A stretch of 64,000 bases of DNA from Nemophila menziesii (GCA_029959085.1 JARWIR010000001.1:64542899-64606898); one strand, 5' to 3'. Shown: positions 12,243 through 24,383, counted from the first letter of the stretch. Notes: a model not told the origin generated them from the sequence alone. Program-made: numbers and translations.

Positions 12243-13568
12243 ATGGCTTTTAATGGAGATTCGGAAGATGATTTCTGCCTTTCTCCAGATAAAGAGGCTG
12301 TTTATTCTAAATATGATGAGCTAAAACTCTTGGTTCGAGTGGTGGCTACAGGTATTATAAATCTTAACTATCTCAAAAAGATTATTATCCAATATTGGGG
12401 TGTTAAAGGAAGAATAAATGTGGAAAAAATTGGAATGAATATATTTACTGTTCAATGTGATAGTGAGAAGGATTTGGAATTACTTTGGGATAATAGACCT
12501 TATCATATATTCGGCTTTCATGTTCTTGTTCAAAAATATGCAGAAACAATTAAGTTTCCATTTCTTCTTGATGAAACTGCATTTTGGGTTAGGTTTACTG
12601 GCATTCCACCTTTGTTTATTAAAGAGGCTAATGTTGAGAAAATAGCTTCTAAAGTTGGGAAAGTGATTCAGGTGAAACTTCCAGACCCTCTTAAGTTTAA
12701 AGAGGACTATACAATTAAAGCTAGAGTTGAATGCTCAGTTAATAAACCTCTTCAATCTGGTTTGAATTTTAAGATTTCAAAAGATCAAAAAGTGTGGATT
12801 TCTTTTCAGTATGAAAAACTTTTTGATTTCTGTTTTAAATGTGGGATTCTATCACATGAGGAAAAGGATTGTGACAATCCTAATAAGTTATCAATGAGAT
12901 TGGGAAACTGGATTAAGTTTACAGTTCAAGACAAATTTATCTTTAAAGCTGTTAAGAATAATGCTGTTATTCAAAAGGCCAAAAAGACTTTAAGAAAAAA
13001 GTATAAGAAGGTTGAGAAAGAACTAGAGGAGGGAAAGATTGATGCTTCAGGAAATGAAAATATTCTGAATAATGATAACAAGGTTCAAAACTCTTTACTT
13101 GTTCCAACTGTTCAATTGGGAACAATGATAGTTAAAGGTCCAATGTTCAAATCTGAGACAAGGGCTTTGGGTACTGATGAGGTTTTCAAGCTTTGTGGTG
13201 CTAATGATGCTAATCCTAAATTGAGCCCAATAGCTACCTTGGATCAATCAGTCACTATTGACCCATCTATTACTCAAAATTCATCTGATCATATTAGCTT
13301 TGGGTCTATTTCAAGAACAAAAAAAGTTAGAGAGGACTTAGGTTTATCTCAGATTGATGAGTTAGAAACATTTGTTCCAGCAACTCTCATAACCACTGTA
13401 ATAGGAGGGGATGATGAGATGGTTGAACAAGAAGAAATTGATAAGGAAATTATTGAGGGTGAAGATGATTGTGGGACTGAGAAATGGTATGAAGAAGGAA
13501 TGATGGAAGGTTTAGATGCTGAAGAGGTTTGCGGGGTTGACCCAAATCAACCCCAAAACCATCAATGA
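12243..13568 (+). CDS. LINE 1 ORF1: nucleic-acid-binding protein (DUF4283 and CCHC knuckle)
   Basis: Intact ORF of 441 codons. The N-terminal region (about residues 25-160) has the DUF4283 pattern common to plant L1 ORF1 proteins. It is followed by a single CX2CX4HX4C zinc knuckle (CFKCGILSHEEKDC) at about residues 197-210, then a lysine-rich stretch and an acidic C-terminus. ORF1 proteins of L1 elements bind LINE RNA and form the RNP needed for retrotransposition. The start is the first ATG after the CT-rich 5' UTR. It ends in ATGA, with ORF2 starting on the same A. Uninterrupted, unlike ORF2. Confidence 0.88.
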   Translation: MAFNGDSEDDFCLSPDKEAVYSKYDELKLLVRVVATGIINLNYLKKIIIQYWGVKGRINVEKIGMNIFTVQCDSEKDLELLWDNRPYHIFGFHVLVQKYAETIKFPFLLDETAFWVRFTGIPPLFIKEANVEKIASKVGKVIQVKLPDPLKFKEDYTIKARVECSVNKPLQSGLNFKISKDQKVWISFQYEKLFDFCFKCGILSHEEKDCDNPNKLSMRLGNWIKFTVQDKFIFKAVKNNAVIQKAKKTLRKKYKKVEKELEEGKIDASGNENILNNDNKVQNSLLVPTVQLGTMIVKGPMFKSETRALGTDEVFKLCGANDANPKLSPIATLDQSVTIDPSITQNSSDHISFGSISRTKKVREDLGLSQIDELETFVPATLITTVIGGDDEMVEQEEIDKEIIEGEDDCGTEKWYEEGMMEGLDAEEVCGVDPNQPQNHQ

Positions 13569-16500
13569 TTCAAGCCTGGAACTGTCAAGGCATTGGCACA
13601 GCCTTGACAGAGCTGAGCTTGATTGATATGATCAAGACTCACAAAATAGAGGTATTATTTCTTTCTGAAACTAAGCGCAAATTTGATTATTTACTTTCCT
13701 TAAGCACTAAAATTGGTTTAGTTTTAGTTGCAAAAATAGACCCTGAAGGTTTATCTGGTGGAATTGCGGTTTTTGTAAAGGAACCTAATCTTTTTAATCT
13801 TATTTTCTCTGATAAGAACTTGATACAATGCACTTACCCGGGTCCCAACTTGGATTTGGGTGAAATAAACTTTGTTTATGGCCCTCCGGTGGATGAGAAT
13901 AAAGGTAATTTTATTAGAAAGCTTAATGATTTGAAACATGTTTCTAATATGTGGTGTTATATGGGAGACTTTAACTTGATTAGATTCTCCTCTGAGAAAT
14001 TGGGTGGTGAAATAAATGCGAATCATAAGAAAAATATGTTATTATTCAATACCTTTATAAACTCTAATTCTTTGCTTGATGTCCCTGCCTTTGGATGTAA
14101 TTTCACTTGGTCTAACAAGCGAAATGGAAACCGGCAAATCAAGCAAAGATTAGATAGAATAATGGTAAATGATGAATGGATGAAATGTTACTCAGATACA
14201 TGGAATGATACTCTACCCCCTACAGTGTCTGATCACTCTTCTATCATTTTAAAGTTTGGTATTAAAAAATACAATTTTAAAAAGAGATTTGTTCTGGAAA
14301 AAGGATGGATCTATGATAAAAACCTATGTCAACTGATAAGAAATAAGTGGAAATCAGGTTACCATATGGAATTGAGAGGTGTTTATAAGTTTAAACACAA
14401 ATTATCTCAGTTACAAAGGCATATCTCAAAGTGGGCTAGACAGAGAATCCTTAATAATAGGATTCTCATCAATAATAGCTTAGCAAAGATGGAAAAAATT
14501 ATAAATGAGCCATACAGTGATGAGAATGACTCCATATTAAATTCTCTGAGTATTGAGCTTGAATAATATTGGAAAAAGGAAGAATTATATTGGTCCCTGA
14601 GGTCAAAAAATAACTGGCTGAAATTGGGTGATAGAAATTCAAAATATTTTCATGCTGTAACTAAAGTGAAAAGAACCAGGAATAAAATCCTTAAAATTAA
14701 GGATGGTAATGACAATTGGTTATGTAATAAAGATGATATTGTTGGAGAAATTACAGGATATTACAATAAAATTTTCAAGACAGAAGGAGTAAGAAATTAC
14801 TCCCCTATACTGTCTAAAGTCAAGAAAGTAGTAACTCAAGAGGTTAATGAGGATTTAATTGCAAAAGCTACTCTAGATAAAATTAAAAATGCAGTATGGT
14901 CCTTAGGTAGTGACAAATCTCCAGGTCCTGATGGATATGGGGGTTTTTTCTATAAAAAGTTTTGGGAAGAGATTAAGATGGATCTTTTTGAACTTGTGAA
15001 TGATTTTATGAATGAAGAAGTTTCTATTGAGTCTATAAATTGTACTATAATAGCCTTAATACCTAAATGTCTTAATCCAGATGTTATTGCCTCATTCAAG
15101 CCAATTAGCTGTGCAAATTTTGTTTACAAAGTTATTTCTAGAATCTTAACTTCAAGATTACAAGTTTATATTGGCAGCTTAATTTCAGAGACACAAACAG
15201 CTTTTATACCAGATAGATCAATATTTGAGAACATTCTTTTAGCTCAAGAAGTTACTTACTTCTTAAATAATAAGAGAGGTTCAAAAAAGTATAGTCTTGC
15301 TATTAAGGCAGACATGTCCAAAGCTTATGAAAATATTGAGTGGGATTTTCTTATTGATCTTTTATACCAGATGGGTTTTAATCCTAAGTGGGTAAGATGG
15401 ATTCATAATTGTGTAACTTCAGTTACTTACGAAATTTAGATCAATGGACAGTTATATACACTTGATAAGCCAAAAAAAGGATTAAGGCAGGGGGACCCAC
15501 TATCCCCTGACCTGTTATGCCTAGTTACGCAAGCTCTTACTCACCTCATTGATTATTATGTGGAAATGAAGCTTTTTAAAGGTATTGTTATTGCAAGAAA
15601 GGCCCCTATGATTACACATGTGTTATTTGCTGATGATAGCTTGTTTTTTACGGAAACTGAAGAGAATAATATTGATATTTTCAGGAATATTATGAATTGT
15701 TACTCTTATGCCTCAGGTCAGAAAGTTAACTTGAACAAAAGTGGTATATTGTTTAGTAAAAATACACCAGTGGATGTTTAGAATAAGATTTCTACTTCAT
15801 TGAATATGAGTAAACTGGAACATCTTGGCAAATATCTTGGTATTCCATCTTCTTGGGGAAAATCCAAGGTAAAATCATTAGAATGGTTACTTGAACAAAT
15901 TATGAATAGGATGGAAAGTTGGGATACAAAACTACTTTCAAAAAGTGGCAAAGAGATTTTAATTAAAGTTGTTATTGGAGCAATTCCAAATTACTTAATG
16001 TCAGTTTTTTTGATTCCTAAAAGAGTTACAACTCACCTCACTTCTCTCATTTCGAATTTTTATTGGAATAAGCAAGGGCAAGGTAAGTGCCACTGGGTTA
16101 ATTGGAATACTCTTACGAATTCAAAACAGGATGGTGGTTTGGGTTTTAAAGACTTTCATTGCCAGAATTTAGCTTTGCTATCTTCTAATGCATGGAAGTT
16201 TATGAATAGAAAAGATTCTTTATTGTTTAAAGTCTTCAAAGGTAAATATTTTCCTCTTTCTGACTTCTCTTTAGCTACTTTACCTAGTAATTGCTCTTGG
16301 GGTTTTAAAAGTCTTTTTGAGGGAAGAAACTGTTTTTTAAAGTCCCTAAGATGGAAAGTTGGAAATGGCAGGAATATTCAAATTTGGGAGGACCTTTGGG
16401 TCCCTAACAAATCTTATCTCACTAAACCCTTGGGGTGTAACTTGAAATATGTGTTTGAACTGATGCATCCTAATAAATTAGAATGGAACTCACAAATTCT

Positions 16501-17795
16501 TAATCAATTTTTTGACTTAGATGTTGTTGCAACCATATCTTATATATATATCCCTCCATTCTCTTGTGAGGACTCTCCATTCTGGCCCTTCTCTTTGAAT
16601 GGAGAGGTTTGTGTTAAAGATATATATCAGATTCTTTGGAAGGCACAACATCAAGTTGAAATGAAAAAGAATAAAAAAGAGGCTGAAACTTCTTTTAAAT
16701 TACAATCTGATGATTAGGAGTTTATTTGGAAAATGAAAGTTCAACCAAAAGTAAAAAAAAATTCTGTGGAAATGTTGTGAAAATGCTATACCTACAAATG
16801 AAAACAGGAAAAAAAGAAAGTCAATGGAATCATCAATTTGTCAAATTTGTGATTTAGGAATTGAGAATGTTGCGCACCTCTTGTTTCACTGTTCTTGGGC
16901 TAAAGCTGTGTGGATGGCTAGTCCACTTTGTTTTAAAGCTCTTACTCAACCTACGTGTAATGTCAAAAGGTGGATAAATTTTTTAAGGCAATGTATCACT
17001 GATTCTGATATTTTAGATACTAGACTTGGGGAAAATGCCTTTTATATAGCTTGGGCTATATGGAAAGGAAGAAATGAATATATTTTCAGAGGTGTGCTAC
17101 TGACCCTATGAATACTTTACAAGAGGCCCTTAAAGCCAGTGATGATTATTTTCTTGCTACAAGAAACAAAACTGAGGCTAAAAAAGTTAACAACTCAATT
17201 CAAATTTGAGAATGAAAATGTCATAATACAAAATGATTGTTACCAGGAGGAAATTTTTAACAACTCATTGACAAGAAATGGGAATTTTGATAGTAAAACA
17301 GGGTGGATTCCACCTTGTAATGGAAAGTTTAAAATTAATTGTGATTCATCATTTAATTATATTACTAAACAAGCTTCTTGTGCTTGTATTGTTAGGGATT
17401 CTTTTGGGAAGATGATTGATGGAAAGGCCCTAATTATTACAGTCAACTCGGCGATGGAAGCTGAAGCTAGAGGAATGGTGGAGGCTTGTAAGATGGCAGC
17501 TACCTATCCCCGAGGAAAGGTGGAAATTGAGAGTGATTGTCAAGGTTTAGTGGACCAAACTGTTTATGGTAGCAAAATATCTTGTAATACTAGAATTTTT
17601 GTAAATTGTATTGCTAGATGTAAAATGGCATGTAAACTTAAAATCTATTTTGCTAAGAGATCTAAAAACTCGTGTGCTGATTGGGTTACTAAACAAAAGC
17701 TCAAGGGCTCATTGTTTAGTATTTGGAACCTTGTTTCCCCTCCCCAATTAGCCAAACTACTTTTGCTGGACTTTCATCCTTTAGGGATAGGATGA
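13565..17795 (+). pseudogene. LINE 1 ORF2: endonuclease, reverse transcriptase, RNase H; disabled
   Basis: ORF2 supplies target-primed reverse transcription. In order: APE-type endonuclease (13565-14560: LSETK, YMGDFN, SDHSS motifs), RT (about 14880-15760: SPGPDG, LIPK, KADMSKAYENIEW, GLRQGDPLSP, catalytic FADDSLFF), a zf-RVT C/H motif (16830-16910, CQICDLGIENVAHLLFHC) and a C-terminal RNase H of RVT_3 type (about 17330-17780: NCDSSF, EAEARGM, ESDCQG). In-frame stops end at 14566, 15439, 15781 and 16717. Frameshifts follow near 16740-16820, 17090 and 17205. Confidence 0.9.
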
Positions 17796-17841
17796 TTGTT
17801 ATTTTTATTCATTTATGTTAAGTTCATTTCGACAAAAAAAA

Positions 17842-19532
17842 AATTGCTAAACAAAAAATAAAAATATATTTGTTTTGTTTTTCAAACTAAAGATGCAAGA
17901 AATTAAGTTACTGAATAAATAAATTACTGAAAAGAAATAATGCAAGTAAATAAGATGTAGACGCAGAGATGAGAGATGTACTCGAGTCTCGCAAGGGAAT
18001 CCACCTAAGTTAATATAATTAATGTTCAATTTAAGGGTAAAATTGGTATTTAAATACTATTCTGGACTCTATTATCTCCTAGCCCCCTGTCGGATGGACA
18101 TTGGAGCTATACTAAAGTACTATAAACCCCTGTCTGGGCGAATATGCCTCTTCGGATGTGAAGATATTACCTCTTTGGCTATGTGGTTATTCAAGCCTAT
18201 CGGTCAGTAACAGAGATCACACGGATATTACCTATTTTTGTAATCGAACCCCCCCGTCGGATGATCACTTCGCCACTAAAGTGAATAGCCCAATCACTCA
18301 AACCTATTTCTAGTTGTACCGAAAAGAAATAGTAAACTAGAACAAATAAATACCAAATATTTTTTTAGTCGAAAATACCTTTTATACCCAATATTAAATA
18401 CACAACATAGATTAAATAATGAAATCCCAAATTCAGAAACATAAATTAATTAACTAGGGTTTCAACCCGTTTATTTGCGACTCTCAAGTACTATATAAAT
18501 TAGTTCAGAACGGAATAAAAAACTGAAATTAAATAAATAAAATACATTTTTTTCAGTTACTGAAAATAAATTAGATAAACTAAGGATTGGATTGGCTGTA
18601 GTTAGAAGAAAGGAATTCCTCCAGCTCTAGCTTTTCCTCTACCTTCTTGCTCTGACTTGAAAATAATGAAGCGTAAGATGTAATTCTCTAAAGTATCTAT
18701 AAAAAAGAGGCTTTAAGGTCTATTTATAATTGTAAAATTTGGAATAGGCTTTAGGTTAAGGGAATTAAGTCAAAATATAAAACTCCCAAGCCTATCTTCT
18801 TTAATTCACGTAACTGGTGTACAACCCTTAGTAAAACGGCTGTAACTTTTGCATATTAACTCCAAATCGACTCATTCTAGTTGCAAAATATTCCTAACTC
18901 ATAGAGGAATTCACCTTCTCTATTTCACCACCCTAAGTCCCAACGGATTTAACCTTCTCTATTTCACGGCCCAAAGGTTGAAGCCGCATCTAAGTGGCCC
19001 AAAAATAGCAATTAGTAACAACCTTCCAGATCTGCAACTCCTTTACTCAATTCTTTGGAAATTCTTTCCTTTCCTTTGACTCCTCCGATCGATCTAAGAC
19101 TCTAATTCTCACCTCTCCTCCTTATCTTGGTGCTCTGTAGCATCCATGAACCTAAGAACTTTATACTAAAAACAAACAAAGTTTTCTAGCAATAGTTGTA
19201 TAGGTTGTCTTGCAAGTTGATAGGTTTACTTTCTAGTAAATGTTGTATAGGGTTTGTTTTCCTAGCCATGCTTGTTTTTGAGTCAAAAACAAGTAGGGGT
19301 TTGATTTGTACTTGTCATTTTGTGGATATAAAATGGTAGGTTTGATCAAAAAAAAAAAAAAAAAAAACAAACAAAGTAACGCACAAAAGCTATAAAAATG
19401 CACACTATCTAATTCCAAGGGGAGAAAGTGTAATATGATGAATTAATCATAAAAGTCTATCAAATAAGTCAATTATTCACCTAAAATGATGTCTCCTAAG
19501 GGCTAATCTTTAGAACAAAACTGGAGACATCA
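17842..19532 (-). repeat. 5' LTR of element B, U3-side part right of the LINE
   Basis: Continues the LTR to its start, TGATGTCTCC on the minus strand at 19532, with the inner inverted copy at 19487-19496. TATA-like sequence on the minus strand is at 18721-18729. It contains several CCCC(T)GTCGG-type GC blocks (around 18080, 18126, 18250), the counterpart of the CCCTGACGGGG repeats of D's LTRs. A short poly(A) retroposon interrupts it at 19182. Confidence 0.85.
19182..19367 (+). mobile_element. Short poly(A)-tailed retroposon (SINE or 5'-truncated LINE)
   Basis: About 165 bp plus a run of about 19-20 A residues is absent from the homologous site in B's 3' LTR near 2985. It is flanked by a duplication of about 12 bp (AAACAAACAAAG, ending at 19181 and again at 19376). 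The end, TGGATATAAAATGG followed by GATCAAAA, resembles plant L1 3' termini. I see no convincing tRNA-like A/B boxes, so a truncated LINE is somewhat more likely than a SINE. Confidence 0.75.
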
Positions 19533-19612
19533 GTAGCGCTGGGCAAATTCTTTTTCTTTCCTAGGATGTAACACTTCTTCTCTTAATCCATAACATTCGT
19601 TCTGTTAGTCAT
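19533..19612 (-). pseudogene. First codons of C's 3' ORF, interrupted by B
   Basis: The minus-strand ATG at 19612 opens with MTNRT, as in B and E, and an in-frame stop follows within about ten codons. The DNA aligns with B at 4990-5056. A PPT-like GAGTTGTGGG tract lies just upstream of the ATG. B's insertion removes the rest from this window. Confidence 0.65.
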
Positions 19613-19884
19613 CTTTGTTTAACCCACAACTCAAGATGCGCCAAGTATGGAGTAAAGTTATGAAAAATTGGTGTGGCTTGAGGTTGTTTCTTGGAAGAAG
19701 GATTATCAATAATAGAAGAAGGAATAATTGACTTGTGTTGGAAAAAATCTTGAAAACTTGACGATCTTTGGTGTTTTGTGGTGTTGTGAATGAATTTGAT
19801 GAAGAATATGTGTTTATGGAAGATGGAGGAAATATTTGATGTTGTTGTTGTGTTTGTTAGAAGGTTTGATCAAGATTCAAGGTG

Positions 19885-19893
19885 TATTTATAG
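19885..19893 (-). promoter_or_regulatory. TATA box upstream of C's 3' ORF
   Basis: The minus strand reads CTATAAATA, a canonical plant TATA box, about 275 bp above the 3' ORF start and about 100 bp below the palindrome array. It corresponds in position to B's site at 5321. Confidence 0.55.
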
Positions 19894-19984
19894 AGTTTGG
19901 GTATGAAAATTTTGTGTTGGGAAGAGGCTAGGTTGAACTCTTGTAAAATAATAATCCTATTTAAAATTGAATTCCTCTTCAAAA

Positions 19985-20440
19985 ACGACTCCCTGCGATG
20001 TACCGCAAATGTCCTGCGGTGTATTGTAGGTGACGTCATGCACCCGTGGCACGGTCCTTCACATTTGACAAAACGGTATTGACACTTGGGCTCTCGGCAT
20101 TGGATCTGATTCTGTTGACCATTATGACGGTCTTTGTTGGTGCGGTGCACCGGAATGGTCATGCGGTGTACCGCATGAAAGTTCTGTTTTTGTACCGTGT
20201 CACAGTCACGCGCAGACTTGACGACACGGTCTTTGATGCCCACTCTCAGCCGTAAACCTAATTTCCCACCCGTTGTAACGGTTTTTCCTCCTGCGATGCA
20301 CCGCAGAGTTCTTGCGGCATACCGCACAAAGTCTCTGGATGACACCGTGGCACGGTGTTGCGCATGTGTCGACACGGTTTTCTGAGGTACGGTGCACCGT
20401 GGCTAGGGTGCGGTGTACCGCACCAAGATGCTGATGTGCA
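19985..20440 (-). repeat. GC-rich palindrome array of element C (four paired units)
   Basis: Pairs of near-palindromes of the form TGCGRTGYACCGCA, centres about 24 bp apart, start at about 19994, 20138, 20292 and 20388. They are interspersed with CCGTGGCACGG (20045, 20344). The unit is about 100-150 bp. A 172-codon minus-strand ORF across it is rich in repeated H-R residues and is a by-product of the repeats, not a gene. Confidence 0.75.
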
Positions 20441-20592
20441 TAAATTTTCCTTCTTTTTGACCCCAAACTCATTTTCTGCACATTAACACGCTACCTTTAT
20501 CTCCAATTAGATTTCAAAAACATTAAAACTATAGACTAACTTAAGATTATACACTACAAAACATAAAACTAACTAAAAATAATTTTAAACAA

Positions 20593-20650
20593 GGGTTTGT
20601 CTCCCAAGAGCACTTTCGTTTAAAGTCTTTCAAAGTTTGACGTGTACCTC
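20593..20650 (-). other. Conserved twin-hairpin motif after pol, element C
   Basis: Same block as in B, D, E and I. Hairpin 1 is weak here (GTC / GAC around an AAACTTTGAAA loop) and hairpin 2 is GGG-AGACAAA-CCC. Flanking GAGGTA-CACGTC and AAAGTGCTCTTGGGAGACA are conserved. Confidence 0.6.
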
Positions 20651-20653
20651 AGG

Positions 20654-21829
20654 TTAAGCGTGTTCTTGGAGATGTATCATCTCCTCTCTTCCGAAGTCCT
20701 CACTGTCACGATATAACTTTAAGCGATGACCATTCACCGTGAAGGTCCTTTGCTCCGTTGGATGTTCAATTTCGATCGCGCCATGAGTTGCGACTTTCGT
20801 GACAACATATGGTCCTCCCCAATGGGATTTAAGCTTACACGGGTAGTTCGAGAAACTTGAATTGTATAAGAGCACTTTCTATCCTCTCTCGAACCTCTTT
20901 GGACGAATCCGCTTATCATACCATCTTTTTCTTTTCTCTTTATAGAGACGTGCATTATCATAGGCATGAAAGCGGAACTCATCTAACTCATTTAACTGCA
21001 TCATTTTCTCTTACCCGTTAACTCTTCGTTCAAGATTAGATCTTTAATAGCCCAAAAAGCACGGGATTCAATCTCAATATGAAGATGACAAACTTTGTCG
21101 TAGACCATGCGATATGGATATGCCCCAACTGGTGTTCTGAATGTTGTTCTTTATGCCAAAGAGCATCATCTAGTTTTAATGAACAGTCCTTCCTCGTTTT
21201 GTTCACGGTTTTCTCTAAGATAGATTTGCTCTCTCGGTTAGAGACCTTGGCTTGATCGTTAGTTTGGGGATGATAACATGTTGAAGTGCGGTGTCTCACC
21301 CCCAACTTACGAAGGGTAGCTTTCAACTGAAAAGTTATAAAGTTGGTACCTTTATCACTAATGAGAACACGTGGCGTACCATGTCTTGAAAGATATTTGA
21401 TTTAAGGAGCCTAATGAATGTCTTGGCATTGTTCTTTGGTGTTGCCACTGCTTCTACCCACTTTGACACATAATATACTACTAGCAAAATATAAAGATTA
21501 GCATGGGAAGAGATGAAAGGTCCCATGAAATATATGCCCCAAACATCAAAGATTTCTACTTGTAAAACATTGTTGGGTGGCATCTCGTCTCTTTTTGATA
21601 TGTTGCCAGTGAATTGGCATCTTTGACAAGTCTAGACAAATTGATGATAATCATTGTGTATTGTGGGCCAATAGAATCCAGATTGTAGAATTTTTGTTAC
21701 AGTAATCAACCTTGAAGTGGCCATCATATGGTGAACCATGTTAGCTTGTACTGATTTTCCTTGTTTTTCCCTCATGGATGCATCTTCTAAAAACTTGGCC
21801 AGTGCAAACCTTGAAGAGGTAGGGCTCAT
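20654..21829 (-). pseudogene. Integrase of element C, broken
   Basis: Minus-strand pieces: H2C2 zinc region (about 21632-21790, FYWPTIHND), catalytic core start (21335-21583, with SKWVEAVATP), core continuation (21036-21326, with [18 protein letters not shown] where the catalytic Glu position is a Lys), and the C-terminal domain (20654-20875, WGGPYVVTKVATHGAIEI). At least four frame changes separate the pieces. The Glu-to-Lys change at the DDE glutamate position would by itself abolish catalysis. Confidence 0.82.
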
Positions 21830-23511
21830 CCCAAAAGAATTGTGTTGCTCTATGGCTTAACCTCTTTTGTTGTTGTGGATTGAAATCTATATGAAAAACA
21901 CCACTCACTATGAGGTTAACTATATAATCATACCAAGGAACAAACACACCTTTAATAGTAAAAAGTTGTTCATCAGGGAATACCTCTTTGAACAATTTCG
22001 GTCCTGTGTTGACATCATCCTTCGAGGCTGGATAAATGATCAACTACTTGAACTCGCACCCTTTTTGGTCTCAAATATCTATGTCAAATTCTTGTTGCAA
22101 TAATACCCATCTAATAAGACGCGTCTTACCGTCCTTTTTCTCCATAAGATACTTCATTGATGAATGACCCATGTATACGATAATTTTCATCCCTATTAGG
22201 TAGGAACAAAACTTATCAAAAACATATACTACAGCTAACAATTCTTTCTCCGTCACTGTATAGTTGAATTGGGCAGCTGTAAAGGTCTTACTTACATAAT
22301 ATATCGTGTGAAAGATCTTCTCATTTCTTTGTCCTAACACAAATTCTATGGCGTGGTCACCTGCATCGCACGTAATTTCGAACGGAGCGTTCCAATCTGG
22401 AGGTATGACAATTGGTGTGGATATGAGTTTTTCTTTAATCGTAAAAAACACTTCAAGACATGCACCATTAAAATTGAAGGGAGTATCCTTTTCAAGTAAA
22501 GCACAAAGCGGTTTGGGGATCTTGGAGAAATTTTTAATAAATCTTCGCTAAAATCCTACGTGACCCAAGAAACTTCTAACTCCTTTAAAAGAAATAGAAT
22601 GTGGTAAGGTTTTTATAACTTCAATTTTAGCGCACGATCAACCTCCATTCCTGCACTTGAAAGTGTATGTCCCAACATAATTCCTTCTCGATTCATGAAG
22701 TGGCATATTTCCCCAATTAAGAACAAGATCTGTTTCTTTAAATCGTAGAAGTACCTTTTCAAGATTGTTGAGGCACTCATCAAAACTATCTCCAAATACC
22801 GAAAAGTCATCCATGATAACTTCTAAGACTTTATCAATCATGTCCCAAAATATAGCCATCATACTCCTCTAGAACGTGGAAGGTGCATTGCATAACCCAA
22901 ACGACATCCTTCTATAGGCAAAGGTGCCAAACAGACAAGTGAAAGTTGTTTTGATCAGTTGGATCTACACAAATCTGATTATAGCCTGAACATTCGTCAA
23001 GGAAGCAGTAATACTCTCTTCCTGCAAGCTTATCTAAAATTTGATCGATGAAAGGTAAAGGGAAGTGATCTTTCTTTGTGGCTTTGTTGAGATTTCGGTA
23101 ATCCATGCACTCTCTCCACCCCACAACCGTTCTTGATGGAATGGCTTTGTTTTTATCATTAAGGATGGTAGTGATACCTCCTTCCTTTGGAACACATTGC
23201 ACTGGACTAACCCACTCACTACTCGAAATTGGGTAAATAATACCCGCGTCAAATAACTTGATCATCTCTTTTCTTACCACTTCCTTCATTGCTGGCATAT
23301 GTATTCTTTGCCCTTCTATAGAATTCCCTTCTTCGTCTTCAAGAATAATTTTGTGTTGGAAAATGGTAGGACTAATACCCTTTATATTGGCTATAGTCCA
23401 CCTGATTGTCTCTTTGTTAGCTTGAAGCACACGTAGTAACTTATCTTCTTGAGGAACTGAAAGGTTAGCAGAAATAATTACATGCAAAGTTTTGTTAATA
23501 CCTATATACAC
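21830..23511 (-). pseudogene. Reverse transcriptase and RNase H of element C, broken
   Basis: Minus strand: RT from about 23511 (SEWVSPVQCVPKEGG, MDYRNLNKATKKDHFPLPF, FLDECSGYNQ). It frameshifts near 22935 and continues at 22638-22862 with the catalytic box as IMDDFSVFG. RNase H follows at 22071-22451 ([28 protein letters not shown], with the Asp of the usual YTDHS changed to Gly). A connector to integrase is at 21741-22043. Inactive. Confidence 0.85.
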
Positions 23512-24383
23512 ATAAAGAAAATGTGCAAGAAGTAGTTTTCCTCAAGGACGGGAGGACATATTATACATGGTTTCTTCATTGGTTCAATGTCTCCTGCCTC
23601 TTGAAGTTGTTCACAAATTCTTTCTTTTGGTCTCCCATCATCTAAATCAAGAGCAACAACTTCTTCGGTTAAATCGTCATATATATCTGGTGAATCAAGT
23701 GCTAAGGCTGCTGTTAAGGTGTCATCAAAGCTTGATTCATTGAAAACTTCTTGTGTAATTTTGCTCATGACATCTATTTTAAAGCATTCATCTTTTGTAT
23801 CTGGATATTTTATAGCCTTAAACATATTGAAACTTACATGTTCGTCTTGGACCCCCATGATCAATTTACTACTCTCAACATCTATTAGTGGATGCCTCGG
23901 GGCTAAGAATGGTCTACCCAAGATGATGGGGACATACTTATCTGCGTCGTAGTCAATAATAATAAATTCACAAGGAAATATAAAACTACTAACTTTAACT
24001 AAAACATCTTCAATTTTACCTACGTGTTAGGAGAGAGATCGATCCTCCATTTGTAATACTACTTAAGTAGGTACTATATATCCTATGTTTAGCTTCTCGA
24101 ACAGGGACTTTGGTATGAGATTGATACTCGCGCCTAAATCACATAATGCTTTCCCAGTCCATCCTTCACCAATAGCAATAGGAATTGTAAAATTTCTCGG
24201 ATCTTGTAACTTTGGCGGCAACTTGCTTTGACATATAGCACTACACTCCTCATGTAAACTAATTAATTCCCCAGTTTCTAAGCTTCGTTTGTTAGAAAGA
24301 ATATCCTTCATGAATTTAAGATATTTTGGCATTCTCTTTAGAGCTTCTACAAATGGTATGTTGATATCTAATTTGCTCACCAT
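23512..24383 (-). pseudogene. Protease region and linker of element C
   Basis: The minus strand shows KALCDLGASINLIPKSLFEKL (24063-24383), with the Athila-type DLGAS active site. In another frame a GRPFLAPRHPLIDVESSKL tail appears (up to about 23921), with an acidic linker toward RT (23502-23900). A frame break with stops lies around 23955-24063. Confidence 0.82.

Larger units (their letters stand above)
11914..17841 (+). mobile_element. LINE 1: full-length plant L1-type non-LTR retrotransposon
   Basis: It has a 329-bp CT-rich 5' UTR, ORF1, ORF2 overlapping by four bases (ATGA), a short 3' UTR and a terminal A-run. Perfect 8-bp duplication AATTGCTA flanks it (11906-11913 and 17842-17849), proving insertion into B's 5' LTR in the opposite orientation. 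The 5.9-kb length and presence of the 5' UTR indicate a full-length insertion. ORF1 is intact, but ORF2 has at least four in-frame stops plus frameshifts, so it is dead. Confidence 0.92.
2441..19532 (-). mobile_element. Element B: near-complete Athila/Tat-type Ty3/gypsy element, decayed and interrupted
   Basis: On the minus strand, from right to left: 5' LTR (with LINE and short retroposon insertions), primer-binding site, gag, protease, RT, RNase H, integrase, 3' module, short 3' ORF, polypurine tract, and 3' LTR cut by element A. This is the best autonomous-type layout in the window, but every ORF has stops or frameshifts. B is inserted in the 3' ORF of element C: the sequence right of 19532 matches B's own ORF start near 4990-5056. 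Its left target duplication is outside the window. Confidence 0.9.

Noticed and set aside
12457..12645. 62-codon plus-strand ORF inside LINE 1
   Set aside because: Out-of-frame shadow of intact ORF1.
19857..20375. 172-codon minus-strand ORF rich in His-Arg repeats across C's palindrome array
   Set aside because: It is generated by the GC-rich repeats and has no counterpart in B, D, E or I.
19985..20440. CRISPR-like array of regularly spaced palindromes
   Set aside because: Plant transposon context; units are paired and diverged, with no unique spacers and no cas genes.
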